From NCBI RefSeq assembly GCF_003362805.1, contig NZ_QNQT01000012.1, positions 18,325-82,324 of the forward strand: DNA of 64,000 nucleotides, written 5' to 3'. Made by a program: the position numbers and the translations under genes. The notes below the pieces were generated by a model. The model was not told the origin of the DNA. It ran no database searches and worked only from the letters and a program-made list of their open reading frames with translations. Each line of letters opens with the position of its first letter. Position 1 is the stretch's first letter. This stretch comes from Neobacillus piezotolerans (GTDB lineage: Bacteria; Bacillota; Bacilli; Bacillales; Cytobacillaceae). Shown here in pieces: positions 53,557-63,400 of the stretch.

Positions 53557-54306
53557 TTATTTTAAATCGATCTTATTTTTGGTGACGAATTCCTTCATAT
53601 ACAGTCTGCTTTTCTTCTCAAGCATGCCGGCGATTTGGCTGCTCCACGTATCCCGGCGTTTCCCCGAAGTCCGTTCCTCGTAATAGGCGGAAATCTCCCT
53701 GTCGTATTCTTCAAGCCCATTCATATAAACAGTAAGATCCTGTTCATAGCCGTCTTCATGGTACACATGGCTGAATGGCAGCCGTGGCTTTTTCCCAGGA
53801 TCCTGCGCTGGATAGCCGACAGCCATTCCGAATAGAGGAATGACCCGTTCAGGCGTCGATAATACTTCCTGCACCTCTTCCAAATTGTTGCGGAGGCCGC
53901 CGATATAACAAATGCCAAGGCCCATCGACTCGGCGGCAACGGCAGCGTTTTGCGCCGCAAGCGCGGCATCGATTACAGCAACCATGAATTTTTCGGTGCT
54001 TTCCAATGAATCGAGCACCTCCCTGCCTTCCTGTTCGCCGATGAGGCTATGCCTGTACAAATCCGCGCAAAACACAAAAAAATGTCCGTTGTTTTCAACA
54101 TACGACTGGTTTCCAGAAATCGCGGACAGCCTGCGCTTCTTCTCCGCATCCTTTATCCCTATGATGGAATATGCCTGGATGAAGCTCGACGTTGAAGCGG
54201 ATTGGGCGCACTGGACTATCGTTTTGATTTGTTCATCCGATAATGGCTTGTCTTCGAATTTCCTGATCGACCTGTGGCCAAGGATTGTAGAAATGGTTTC
54301 ATTCAT
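53557..54306 (-). CDS. nfsA: Oxygen-insensitive NADPH nitroreductase (NfsA/NfrA family)
   Basis: A 249-residue FMN-dependent nitroreductase. It opens MNETISTILGHRSIRKFEDKPLS (FMN phosphate-binding RSIRKF) and continues with ASTSSFIQAYSII, MGLGICYIGGLRNN and a C-terminal arm of FRase I type. It reduces nitroaromatics, quinones or flavins with NADPH. AAGGGAGCGTTATCC precedes the ATG. The size equals B. subtilis NfrA1. Monocistronic. Confidence 0.9.
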   Translation of the reverse strand: MNETISTILGHRSIRKFEDKPLSDEQIKTIVQCAQSASTSSFIQAYSIIGIKDAEKKRRLSAISGNQSYVENNGHFFVFCADLYRHSLIGEQEGREVLDSLESTEKFMVAVIDAALAAQNAAVAAESMGLGICYIGGLRNNLEEVQEVLSTPERVIPLFGMAVGYPAQDPGKKPRLPFSHVYHEDGYEQDLTVYMNGLEEYDREISAYYEERTSGKRRDTWSSQIAGMLEKKSRLYMKEFVTKNKIDLK

Positions 54307-54360
54307 GGATAACGCTCCCTTGCTATGATTTAAATGGAGTTGGGATAGTTAAAAAACAAG

Positions 54361-54383
54361 AAAAAGGCCTGTCTGGCAGGCCT
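54361..54383 (-). terminator. Terminator of trmL
   Basis: AGGCCTG/CAGGCCT stem overlapping the stop codon, five-T run on the minus strand. Confidence 0.85.
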
Positions 54384-54855
54384 ACATCAATCCGGGATAG
54401 TTTTGCTGCCTCAATGCTTCATAAACCAGGATTGCCGCTGTATTTGACAGATTCAATGAACGGATATGCCCGTTCATCGGGATGCGCAGGCATCTTTCCC
54501 TATTCGCTTCGATTACTTCTTTTGGAAGGCCTGTCGTTTCCTTGCCAAAAATAAAATAATAGTCCTTCTCCGGATGGCTGAAATCAAAGGAAGAAAACGA
54601 CTTCTCGCCAAACTTTGTTATATAGAAAAATTCCCCTCCGGCGGCTGAGCGGAAAAAATCATCAAGCGAGTCGTGATAGACAAGCTTTACATGCTCCCAG
54701 TAGTCGAGCCCCGCCCGTTTAAGCTGCTTATCATCCGTCGAAAAGCCAAGCGGCCGGATTAAATGAAGCCAGGCGCCAGTACCGGCACAAGTCCTTGAAA
54801 TATTCCCGGTATTCGCCGGGATAAGCGGCTCGTATAATACAACATGCACTGCCAA
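54382..54855 (-). CDS. trmL: tRNA (cytidine/uridine-34 2'-O)-methyltransferase
   Basis: A 157-residue SPOUT methyltransferase methylating the wobble ribose of tRNA-Leu. The trefoil-knot motifs are EPLIPANTGNISRTCAGTG, IFGKETTGLPKEV and LRIPMNGHIRSLNLSNTAAILVYEALRQ. The start is TTG at 54855 with GGGGTG upstream. In B. subtilis the orthologue CspR also lies near yhbB and queG. Confidence 0.94.
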   Translation of the reverse strand: MAVHVVLYEPLIPANTGNISRTCAGTGAWLHLIRPLGFSTDDKQLKRAGLDYWEHVKLVYHDSLDDFFRSAAGGEFFYITKFGEKSFSSFDFSHPEKDYYFIFGKETTGLPKEVIEANRERCLRIPMNGHIRSLNLSNTAAILVYEALRQQNYPGLM

Positions 54856-54956
54856 GATGTTTCACCCCATACTTTACTTAACCGGAGCCTGTTTGCGGGC
54901 TCCGCGGTTCTTTGCTGATATATTCCACTCCGTTATTATACCACTCAGCCTTTTGC

Positions 54957-55844
54957 TTACAACCATTCGCGATTGTCATCGACAATCGAATAAAATTTAT
55001 ACTTGATTTTCGGGGTATAGGCCGAGGAATCCGTGTATTCCCAATACCGCATCCGGCTGTTGTACGTATGGGCGTTCACAAGCGGCATTCCGTAGCCGTC
55101 TTTGGCGACAACAATCGTATTATGGTCGAAACGGCCATCGCCCTGGAAATCATAACAAATGACATCACCTGGTATCAGTTCATCGGGACTTCCCACTTCC
55201 CTCGCTTTAAGGCCTGCCTTCGAACCAGCCAAATACCACCGTAATGAATTTGCCACCGCCCAGCTATAACTATAGTTCTGGCCCCGCATCCACCACCCCT
55301 GCCCTCGGTTCGGATAGCCCCGCATCGGCGCTCCGCCAGCGTAAAGGCATTGCGAAATATAATTCGTGCAATCGACATCGAATTTCCTAAAAGCGGGGTT
55401 GTGTGAATTCCACCAGCGTTCGGCGTATTGGACGGCCTTCCTACGATCATAAACGTAGGAGGAACGTACTCCGCCATCAAGCTCCAGAACGGATAAATCA
55501 CCGGAAAAAGCCGCTTCCAACAAATCCGGGACTACCTCCCCATCTTCTTCAAGGATCCCCCGAAGGAAGCTTGCCTCCCTTACCTCGACTTCTTCTTCGA
55601 GATAAAGATGTTCCTTTTGCTTAATCAAGTGCTGAAAATGCACTTCATATATAACGGCCTGCCTCTCCCCGTTAAACTGCTGCCTAAGTATTTTCCCACG
55701 CGCGTATGTTTTGACGATTTCCGCGTTCCGGTCGGCGCATGCCTGGATTTTCCTTTCATCCTTTTCGTCCATAAGCCGTCCGGCCTTATCCGCCACAAAT
55801 TCCTTGATCCTCTTTTCAAGCAATGCCTGAAGCGCATCCCGCAT
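54957..55844 (-). CDS. yhbB: Amidase-domain protein (YhbB-like)
   Basis: A 295-residue protein: helical charged N-terminal half, then a C-terminal Amidase_6 (NlpC/P60-like) domain from about residue 155, with catalytic Cys in DVDCTNYISQCLYAGG and His in GRFDHNTIVV. It probably cleaves a cell-wall or small amide. The start at 55844 has AAAGGGGGCGGAGGCT; no signal peptide is seen at this start, so export is uncertain. B. subtilis yhbB sits beside queG and cspR in the same order. A terminator separates it from queG. Confidence 0.8.
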   Translation of the reverse strand: MRDALQALLEKRIKEFVADKAGRLMDEKDERKIQACADRNAEIVKTYARGKILRQQFNGERQAVIYEVHFQHLIKQKEHLYLEEEVEVREASFLRGILEEDGEVVPDLLEAAFSGDLSVLELDGGVRSSYVYDRRKAVQYAERWWNSHNPAFRKFDVDCTNYISQCLYAGGAPMRGYPNRGQGWWMRGQNYSYSWAVANSLRWYLAGSKAGLKAREVGSPDELIPGDVICYDFQGDGRFDHNTIVVAKDGYGMPLVNAHTYNSRMRYWEYTDSSAYTPKIKYKFYSIVDDNREWL

Positions 55845-55926
55845 AGCCTCCGCCCCCTTTCCTACCATACATATGAAGCGGGGTTGAAGTTTAGTTTTAA
55901 AACATGAGGACGCCGGTACAGAAACG

Positions 55927-55954
55927 AAAAAAAAGGATGGCACCTTGGCCATCC
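55927..55954 (-). terminator. Terminator of queG
   Basis: GGATGGC/GCCATCC stem and eight-T run on the minus strand directly after the queG stop, so yhbB must have its own promoter or depend on read-through. Confidence 0.85.
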
Positions 55955-57088
55955 TCATTCCTCGATCATGCTGATTCCTTTCTCTATCTCCGCAAGCACA
56001 TCCGCATCCTTTTCCACTGCCCTAGCTTTTTCCAAGATAAACGACGCATCCGCGCCGCCGATTTTTCCAAGCGCCCAGGCCGCCGTTCCCCGCATGACAG
56101 GCCGCGGATCCTTTTCAACAACCTCTTTCAGATCTTCAACCGCTGTTTCATCCTTGAAGTGGGCTAACGCGATGATGGCATTGCGCTGAATCGGCTTTTT
56201 GCCCCGCCAAGAACCGGCAACTTTGCCGAAACGCTCCTTAAAGTCACGGTTGCTGATTGTCAGAATTGGCTTCAATAGCGGTTTTGCGGTTTCCGGATCT
56301 GGCTCCATTTCCTGATGGAAGTGGTAGTCCCTTCCTTTGTTTTCGGGGCACGCCGTCTGGCATGAATCACAGCCATAGATCCGGTTCCCGATTTTATCCC
56401 GAAATTCCTCCGGGATAAACCCTTTCGTCTGTGTTAAAAAAGCGATGCATCGCTGTGCGTTGAGCTGGCCACCCTGGACAAGCGCGCCGGTCGGGCAGGC
56501 GTCCAGGCATTTCGTGCATGTCCCGCACTTATCCTCCATTGGCATGTCCGGCTCAAACGGAATGCTTGTAATCATTTCCCCAAGGTATACATACGAACCA
56601 AATTCAGGGGTAATAATCGAACAGTTTTTTCCGCTCCAGCCGATGCCGGCCCGTTCCGCTACGGCGCGGTCGGCGAGTTCACCCGTATCGACCATTGACT
56701 TAAGCCTCGCTCCGGGAACCCTTTCAGCCAGGAATGCCTCAAGCTTTGCGAGCTTGTCCCGGAGGATATGATGGTAGTCAAGGCCCCATGATGCACGGGC
56801 AAATATCCCTCGGCGCGCGCCTTTCTTGCTTTCAACCCTGACGGACATTTTCGAAGGATAAGCGAGGGCGATGGCAATAATCGAGCGCGGCTTTTCCAGC
56901 AATAAGGCGGGGTTGGTCCGCTTTTCGATAACCGGCTCTTCAAAGCCCGACTGGTAGCCAAGCTCCTGCTGGCGGATCAACCTATTCTTCAGCTCACCAA
57001 ATGGATCGGCTGTCGTAAAACCGATTTTATCAATCCCGATTTCCTTGCTATAGGCAATAAGGTCTTCCTTTAACTGGCGGTAATCCAT
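55955..57088 (-). CDS. queG: Epoxyqueuosine reductase with HEAT-repeat C-terminus
   Basis: A 377-residue cobalamin- and Fe-S-dependent enzyme for the last step of queuosine synthesis in tRNA. Two 4Fe-4S motifs are seen: CGTCTKCLDACPTGAL and YGCDSCQTACPEN. The C-terminal 75 residues (NAIIALAHFKDETAVEDLKEV; GTAAWALGKIGGADASFILEKA) form HEAT-like repeats found in Firmicute QueG. ATG 57088 has AAGGAGGAG upstream; the GTG at 57094 is inside that site. B. subtilis queG is YhbA, again next to yhbB. Confidence 0.95.
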   Translation of the reverse strand: MDYRQLKEDLIAYSKEIGIDKIGFTTADPFGELKNRLIRQQELGYQSGFEEPVIEKRTNPALLLEKPRSIIAIALAYPSKMSVRVESKKGARRGIFARASWGLDYHHILRDKLAKLEAFLAERVPGARLKSMVDTGELADRAVAERAGIGWSGKNCSIITPEFGSYVYLGEMITSIPFEPDMPMEDKCGTCTKCLDACPTGALVQGGQLNAQRCIAFLTQTKGFIPEEFRDKIGNRIYGCDSCQTACPENKGRDYHFHQEMEPDPETAKPLLKPILTISNRDFKERFGKVAGSWRGKKPIQRNAIIALAHFKDETAVEDLKEVVEKDPRPVMRGTAAWALGKIGGADASFILEKARAVEKDADVLAEIEKGISMIEE

Positions 57089-57193
57089 GTCCACTCCTCC
57101 TTCCTGTCAGGATTCTATATAAAAGGTTGGTAAATTCAATTGCTGCATCATTATATGATAAACTATTTTCAGGTAAATTTGGAGGTGTATTAC

Positions 57194-57859
57194 TTGGAAA
57201 TCAGCATTTCAAAAGAACTTTCCGAACAGATTCCTGGATTCAAACTAGGGATCATTCAATACAGGAACATCACTGTCGGCGAATCGCCGCAAATGGTAAA
57301 GGGAAGGCTGCAGCTTTTTCAGGAATCAATATACTTTGACCTCGAGGACAGGAATGTCACCGACCTGGAAGGGATAAAGGAATGGCGGGCCATTTTTAAA
57401 AAGACCGGCAAGGATCCAAACCGATACAGGCACTCCGCAGAAGCTCTCTACCGCAGGGTCCAAAGGCAAAACTATCTCTCTTCAGTGCAAAGCGCGATTG
57501 ATTTAAATAATTTCTTTTCACTTCAATATCAGGTGCCAATCGGTATATACGATGCGGAGAAACTAGAAGGCCGTATTGAAATCAGGATTGGCAGGGATTG
57601 CGAAAAGTACGTCGGACTGAACGGAAGGCCGAACTCACTGGAAAACCTAATCGTTTCCGCAGACGCAAAAGGGCCGTTCGGAAGCCCGTTTGTCGATTCG
57701 GACAGGGCGCCAGTCACACCGGAAACAAGGGACGCCTTACAAATCGTTTATCACCGACCTTCCCTCTCGAGTGAAGAAGCGGGGAAACTGACCAAGTCCC
57801 TTATGGACATGTTCATCCAGGTTCATGGCGGAGACGCTTTTTATGAAATAATTGAGTAG
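57194..57859 (+). CDS. B3/B4 tRNA-binding-domain protein
   Basis: A 221-residue protein like the free-standing B3/B4 domain of phenylalanyl-tRNA synthetase beta (EWRAIFKKTGKDPNRYRHSAEALYRRV; VQSAIDLNNFFSLQYQVPIGIYD). Related proteins may act in trans editing of mischarged tRNA. The start is TTG at 57194 with TTGGAGGTG upstream; the ATG at 57140 lies before that site. Divergent from queG. Confidence 0.85.
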   Translation: MEISISKELSEQIPGFKLGIIQYRNITVGESPQMVKGRLQLFQESIYFDLEDRNVTDLEGIKEWRAIFKKTGKDPNRYRHSAEALYRRVQRQNYLSSVQSAIDLNNFFSLQYQVPIGIYDAEKLEGRIEIRIGRDCEKYVGLNGRPNSLENLIVSADAKGPFGSPFVDSDRAPVTPETRDALQIVYHRPSLSSEEAGKLTKSLMDMFIQVHGGDAFYEIIE

Positions 57860-58111
57860 AGAAATTGTTGATTTTGCATTTGAAGAATCAATTGAAGGAT
57901 GGCGGCAGGGGTTGATTTTTGCACTTCAAAAACAAGCTCAATGTGTCATTAGTGAACACTCACATTTCCAGCTTAGGGGGGCCGGATGCTTGCAAGAAGC
58001 TAGATAGAAGCGGGAATTCCCTCTGAAAACTTGACAGGTTTCCCTTCGCTAAATTAAAAAACGCAATGCCTCGTCTTATGCGAAACACTGCGTTAGTAAA
58101 CAAAGTTAGTT
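57860..58111. other. Intergenic stretch downstream of the B3/B4 gene
   Basis: I see no coding sequence in these 252 bases; they end in the tRNA terminator. GTTGATTTT occurs twice near the left end, but I could not define a repeat unit. Confidence 0.5.
58055..58094 (-). terminator. Terminator of tRNA-Gly
   Basis: AACGCAGTG/CATTGCGTT imperfect stem with six-T run on the minus strand, 18 bases past the tRNA 3' end. Confidence 0.8.
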
Positions 58112-58185
58112 TGGAGCGGGTGATGGGAATCGAACCCACGACATCAGCTTGGAAGGCTGGAGTTTTACCATTAAACTACACCCGC
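58112..58185 (-). tRNA. tRNA-Gly (anticodon TCC), CCA encoded
   Basis: Seventy-four bases including the CCA end. Acceptor stem GCGGGTG/CACCCGC, D-loop with GGT, anticodon stem-loop CCAGC-CTTCCAA-GCTGA (anticodon TCC), T-loop GGTTCGATTCC. It stands alone, not in an rRNA or tRNA cluster. Confidence 0.97.
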
Positions 58186-58226
58186 AAAGTTGACTTTTAG
58201 CGGATTTTGTCGAAAGAACAATATTT

Positions 58227-58255
58227 ATATTACTCTTTGTTGACAAAAGTGTCAA
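58227..58255 (-). promoter_or_regulatory. Candidate promoter of tRNA-Gly
   Basis: On the minus strand TTGACA, 17-base spacer, TAATAT, about 42 bases before the tRNA: a near-consensus sigma-A promoter as expected for a stable RNA. Confidence 0.7.
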
Positions 58256-58414
58256 TACTATTTCGTGAAAATTTTTTTGGTTAATATAGTGCAATTCTTT
58301 TTCAGATTAAGTTTAACAAAATACCGATAAATTGCTGAATAAGGTTCGTATCCTCCCTCTAGAGAAAAGGGGAATTCTTCCGGAAAGCTATTGTATCCAA
58401 GCAAAAATGTTCGC

Positions 58415-58458
58415 AAAAAACCCATCAGGCAGAGGAAAAGCCTCCTGATGGGTTTTTA
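58415..58458. terminator. Bidirectional terminator upstream of the secreted-protein stop
   Basis: Eleven-bp stem AACCCATCAGG/CCTGATGGGTT, with T-run on each strand. It ends the 113-aa gene. Confidence 0.85.
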
Positions 58459-58489
58459 TCATCAAGTCATAAGTATGTTTACATTGTTA

Positions 58490-58831
58490 TTAATCAAAAG
58501 GATATTTCTGCACTCCATTCACTGGGCTGCCCTTTACTGTGGCAGGAGAATTATGCATCGAACCTTCACCAACTACAAATGGTTCCGAAGACTTATCTCC
58601 CCCACGGATAAAAACATCTTTATACCCCTCACTAGATAAATCAAGGAAAGCTCCCGGCGCAACCAGTTTTCCATTGCCTGTAACTTTTAAATCCTCCTCA
58701 GTTACAGCTCCGGCACCGCTTGGCTTGTTTGCAACATAGCAATAATGGGCAGAAGCCACTGCAGCCGTTGAGAAAGTAAAGACAGAAGACAGGACTAGGA
58801 TACGGACTAAACTTTTTCGTTTTTTAGCCAT
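58490..58831 (-). CDS. Secreted hypothetical protein, 113 aa
   Basis: Basic start MAKKRKSLVR, hydrophobic core, and probable signal-peptidase site after VASA near residue 28, giving a mature protein that begins HYCYVANKPSGAGAV. The mature part is Gly/Ser-rich and acidic, with one His and one Cys at its very N-terminus. GAGGG precedes the ATG. I do not recognise the family. The exposed His-Tyr-Cys could bind metal such as copper, which is inference from the first three residues only. Confidence 0.7.
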   Translation of the reverse strand: MAKKRKSLVRILVLSSVFTFSTAAVASAHYCYVANKPSGAGAVTEEDLKVTGNGKLVAPGAFLDLSSEGYKDVFIRGGDKSSEPFVVGEGSMHNSPATVKGSPVNGVQKYPFD

Positions 58832-58977
58832 AAAAAAAATCCCTCACATTCTTCTAATTTAAAGAACGATTTGTTCTTCAATAAGAATTATAAGGGTTTT
58901 CACTATGGAAAACAATTAAATGTTTTCCACCTGTAAAATATTTATTTTCCATTCCTTTAAAAAGAAGTACATTATAA

Positions 58978-59628
58978 TTATTTCTTGCCTTGGCGGTATA
59001 AATCGAATGTCTTGTACCCTTGTGATAGAATATCCACCATTTGTTCCATGCGTTTTTCGCGAGTTTTCAGCTGCTTCGCGGAAAAAATATATCTGGCCCA
59101 ATCCCTTTGATAACCAGGGGTCAAATCCTTATATATCGCAAGCTCATTAGGATGAGCAGCCAATAATAATTCGATGTCTTTTACGTTCTCCTCATAATCG
59201 CCTACAGATTGGCTCGCAGCTGTTGACTTTTGAGCTTTCTTTTTCTCACGCTTCAGTCCGACAACAGTGAACACATCATCCATACTCACCATACGCGAAA
59301 ACTTCAAATCGCTGTCGCCCACATACCCATCTTCACCGACTTTCATTGCCGGAAAAATTTCATCCCGGTGCACAAAGGTTTCGAATCGTTTGTTGCCTTT
59401 TTTCGGATAGGCGAAAAACAGGTAGCCTTTTTCAAGCAATTGCTGTTCCTTAATTATGTTTTGTGTTTGGTTGACCATTTCGTCAATCGTTTCCACAAAG
59501 ACGAAAATAGCATCATGGTCGCCGGTTAATTCGGTTTTGTACCCATGAAACAAATCATAGTCGGCAGGTTGATTAAGAACGGCCATATTCGTATACTTGT
59601 CCAATTTCAATTTATTGATGATAGTCAT
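58978..59628 (-). CDS. YdeI/OmpD-associated-like protein
   Basis: A 216-residue soluble protein whose C-terminal third (LTPGYQRDWARYIFSAKQLKTREKR) is the YdeI/OmdA helical domain found in bacteriocin-protection YdeI-like proteins. The N-terminal half (YDLFHGYKTELTGDHDAIFVFVE) looks like a separate DUF-type domain. TAAGGAGCAATT precedes the ATG. Function unknown. Confidence 0.75.
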   Translation of the reverse strand: MTIINKLKLDKYTNMAVLNQPADYDLFHGYKTELTGDHDAIFVFVETIDEMVNQTQNIIKEQQLLEKGYLFFAYPKKGNKRFETFVHRDEIFPAMKVGEDGYVGDSDLKFSRMVSMDDVFTVVGLKREKKKAQKSTAASQSVGDYEENVKDIELLLAAHPNELAIYKDLTPGYQRDWARYIFSAKQLKTREKRMEQMVDILSQGYKTFDLYRQGKK

Positions 59629-59928
59629 AATTGCTCCTTACTCCTTATTGGTCCGCGGGCTTGATCCGATTTATTTGTGAACCCCATTCTATTTCTACGA
59701 CATTTATAAATGTCCAATTCACAGGCACCAACACAGCGTGATAACTCTTCACAATAATCCTATCATCCAGCGTTTAGCAGAATCAAGCCTGCACTCATGT
59801 TGATGTAGTGTAGTGTTTTCTTTCCTTTCAATAAAGAATACGGTTTCCCCACAATTGACTTGGTTTTGTATATCCCGTAAACTTCTATTAATTCTATTAC
59901 AGAGTAATTATAGATGGAAAGGAGAATA
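59629..59928. other. Intergenic stretch with divergent promoters
   Basis: Three hundred AT-rich bases between divergent genes. They should contain both promoters; I could not define boxes with confidence, and see no other element. Confidence 0.5.
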
Positions 59929-60330
59929 ATGATGATGAAGGAAAGAGCATCTACATCCAGCCCCTCCCCAAAGGAGATGGCTGTGTCATTTCTACAGCTA
60001 GTCGTATCAGGAAAAATCCGCGAAGCATATCAAGAATATATAGCTGACGAGTTTCGCCACCATAACCCTTACTTCCCCGGCGATGCAGATTCTCTCATGG
60101 CTGCTATGGAAGAAAATGCAGTCCAAAGCCCTCAAAAAACTCTTGAGGTAAAACTTGCAGTGCATGAAAGGGACATTGTTGTCGTTCATTCCCATATAAA
60201 GCAGAAACCAAATGATCCTGGAGCTGTTGTTGTACATATCTTCCGTTTCAAGGATGACAAGATTGTTGAATTATGGGATGTTGGCCAACCAGTACCTGAA
60301 GATTCCCCAAATGAAAACGGGATTTTCTAG
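59929..60330 (+). CDS. SnoaL/NTF2-like small protein
   Basis: A protein of about 133 residues with the NTF2-like pattern (AVSFLQLVVSGKIREAYQEYIADEFRHHNPYFPG; VVVHIFRFKDDKIVELWDVGQPVPE). Relatives are small polyketide cyclases, isomerases or orphan ligand-binding proteins. The ATG cluster at 59929, 59932 and 59935 follows AAAGGAG; 59932 has the most typical spacing. The ATG at 59914 lies before the site. Substrate unknown. Confidence 0.85.
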   Translation: MMMKERASTSSPSPKEMAVSFLQLVVSGKIREAYQEYIADEFRHHNPYFPGDADSLMAAMEENAVQSPQKTLEVKLAVHERDIVVVHSHIKQKPNDPGAVVVHIFRFKDDKIVELWDVGQPVPEDSPNENGIF

Positions 60331-60365
60331 ACGGGATTAAAAACCCCTAATTAGAAAAAAATGAA

Positions 60366-60396
60366 AAGGCAAGCAGCCTGAATGGTTGCTTGCCTT
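60366..60396. terminator. Convergent terminator between the SnoaL-like gene and the protease
   Basis: AAGGCAAGCA/TGCTTGCCTT stem with T-runs on both strands. Confidence 0.88.
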
Positions 60397-60414
60397 CCGT
60401 TTGAAAATCAATTT

Positions 60415-63400
60415 TTATTTTCTCGGATTACCGTTGTTGCCATTACTGCCCACTTTAACTGTGTTAGACGCTGCGTTTCCTGCATTGTCCACGGCAATGA
60501 CTTCAACAGTTTGGCCGTTTTTCACTGGCTCCTCGAGCACGAAGGAAGTTTCCCCATTTACAAATGGATTTTCCGTGGCGAGTTCTCCGTCAACTTTTAC
60601 ATACCAGTAGGCAACGCCGCTTGTTTTATCGGAAACATCTACCGCAACAGTTTTTCCGTCTTTCCCAAGTGTGGTCTTTAGCTTTGGCGTCGTGACGTCA
60701 AGCTTAACTGGGAAAGTTACAATTTGCGGTTTGGCGCCTTCATAATCAAGCGTAGCTTTTACTTGCAAGTAGTATTGGCCTTCTGGTGCCATCTTGCCAT
60801 TATGCATTTTACCATCCCATGTCCAGTCAGAGAATAGGTAGTACATGGCTCCTCTGCCGCCGTCATAGTAATTTTTACGTACAAATTCTTCGGATGCAAT
60901 TTCTTTTACTACCTTGCCATCAGCATTCAATACATTTAGCCTGAATTCTTTTGCGTTTCGGAGCAGGGAAAGAATATAAGTAGCACTATCGTTTTTCCCG
61001 TCTCCATTTGGCGAAATGGCAATCAAATTAGGGTTAAGGTCGCCAGTTGCCTGGTCAACGCCTAAATAATTGTACTTGCCGCCTCCAACATGTGTCATAA
61101 CGCCTGTGTATCCGTAATAGGACATTGGATCCCAAGCTGGAGTGTCAAGGATTGGAGCCGCATTCCAGTCGCCTTTAAAGCCGACATAAGGGACAACCAA
61201 ATCTGGGTTTGTATCAGTTGGGTCGGTTAGTTTAACGAATCCTTCCAGCCAGTAACCGTTTGTGAAATAGGATTTTAAAGTTGCATCCCAGCCACTGACA
61301 TCAACAGAAACTTCAAACGTTGTTTTGCCTTTTGCAGCCACTTCTATAGTGCTTTCAGAAGTACCGTTTACTGTCGTGATTGCGCCTAGATTCAGTGCAC
61401 CGAATTGGTTAGGGACTGATACAAATAGACCACCCCCTGCATTTACAGGAGAATCTGTTTGGGCACTCGCGCTAACTTTGTATGTTACCGCTTTGTCAGA
61501 GTAGTTTTCCGCGGTTAACGCAAACGTTGCCACATTGTTCTTTACTTCTTTCAGGGCAACCTTTGCTTCACCCGTTTTAGAGTCAGCCACGGATACAGGT
61601 GTTGATAATGCTGCATGAAGCTGCATTAGGCCAGCCCCCTGACGGCGTGGAGATACAGGTGCTTTTCCAAATACAACTGGATTGGCGGTGTTTAATAAGA
61701 ATTTCTTCGCAAGCTTGGATCGATCCGCGCCTTGAAGTCCGAACTCATTATCCACTCTTTCAAGAACCAGTGCAGAACCACCAGACACGTGCGGAGCTGC
61801 CATTGATGTACCGCTCATAATCTGGTATTCGTTATGATCAGCAGTAGAGTAAATTTGTCCGCCTGGAGCAGTGATTTCCGGTTTGAAATCAAGGCTAGGC
61901 GTGATGCCCCACGATGTGAAGTCGCTCATCTTGCCTGCATTACTGTTTGGTACGGTCATCTTACCGCCGTCGAAGTTTACAGTAACAGTTTTGTCAGCTT
62001 GAAGGGCAGCCGCAAAGCGATCCCCATCCTTCTTTAACATGAACAATTGTGGAATTGTAATCGCGGCATCGGTAGCCATATTAACAGTTCCATCTGCATT
62101 GTTGTAAATGATTACTCCGGCAGCACCGGCATTTTGGGCATTAATTGCTTTTTCAGTAAACGTAATTCCCCCGCGTTGGATTAACGCAAATTTACCTTCC
62201 AAATCTTTTCCTTCAAGCTGATCAGGCTTTCCTAATCCTCCATAAACCAATTCAAAGCTGGTCCCCACTTCAGGAGCATTCTGTCCAGCAGATAGGAACA
62301 TTACTTGTTCAGCATTACCTCCATCAACTGAAACGTTTGCCGCATCTACATCCATGTGTGTGTTTTCGTAGGAAGCGACAGAAATGGAATCTTTGGATAC
62401 GCTCGGTGAACCAACTACCCCATAATCAGGATTTGAAGCGTATGGGTGGAAATAGCCATTTGCAAAGTAAGTTGAGTTACCTGCAGAAATGGACATCACC
62501 ACTCCGTTGTCCACAGCTCGTGTTACCGCCTGCTGTTCAGGTGAGTTCGCATCTACGAACCCGGCAGTGGAACCGAGGCTCATATTCAATACATCAGCGC
62601 CAAGCTTAATTGCATCATCAATCGCTTTAATATAAATATCGCCCCAAGTAGACGGCTGCTCTTCGCCAAAAACGCGTAAAGCAAGTATTTGCGCTTCAGG
62701 AGCAACGCCTTTAATGCCGCCATTTTCTTCGTCACCGTTTGCGGCAACGGTTCCGGCTACGTGCATACCGTGCATGCCTGTCGTTGCATTGCCATCAAGA
62801 GTGTTATCGTTATTGTCCATGTAGTTCCAGCCATATGGGACCTTGTCATTAAAATACTTTCCTGGAAGGCTTGACTCGGCGATTTCATTTTCTACCGCAC
62901 CTTTGGACAATTTAGCCGATGAAGAATCAGTTAAAAGGAAGTCTTTATGCGACGGGTCAACCCCGGAGTCAATGATCCCGACTACCATGCCTTCCCCTTT
63001 ATAGCCGAAATCACGCCAAGCGTCCTGGGCTTCAACAAGCTCTTTACTGTACTTCATATCCGGCTTTTCAGCTGGAAGTTGGTACTCGTTTGCAAGGTAT
63101 ACTTGCTTTACCTCTGGCACTTCCTTGATTTTTTCAATATCACTGAATTTTACTACTGCGCTAAACCCGTTTACGATCGCATTGAATTCCTGCTCGTATT
63201 TAATGCCGAGTTTTTTACCGTTGATATTATCCTTTGCAGCCTTTTGTTTGTCTTTCGCTGCCTTTTCCAGCTGCTTACGCTCAGCTTTGGCCAGCTTATC
63301 GTACTTTACACCTTTATTTGTTGCCGTTTCAACAGGCGCGTTGCCATCTAGCTCAACAATAACGCGAACCTCTTTGTCCGGGTCAATTCCCTGGTGGTCA

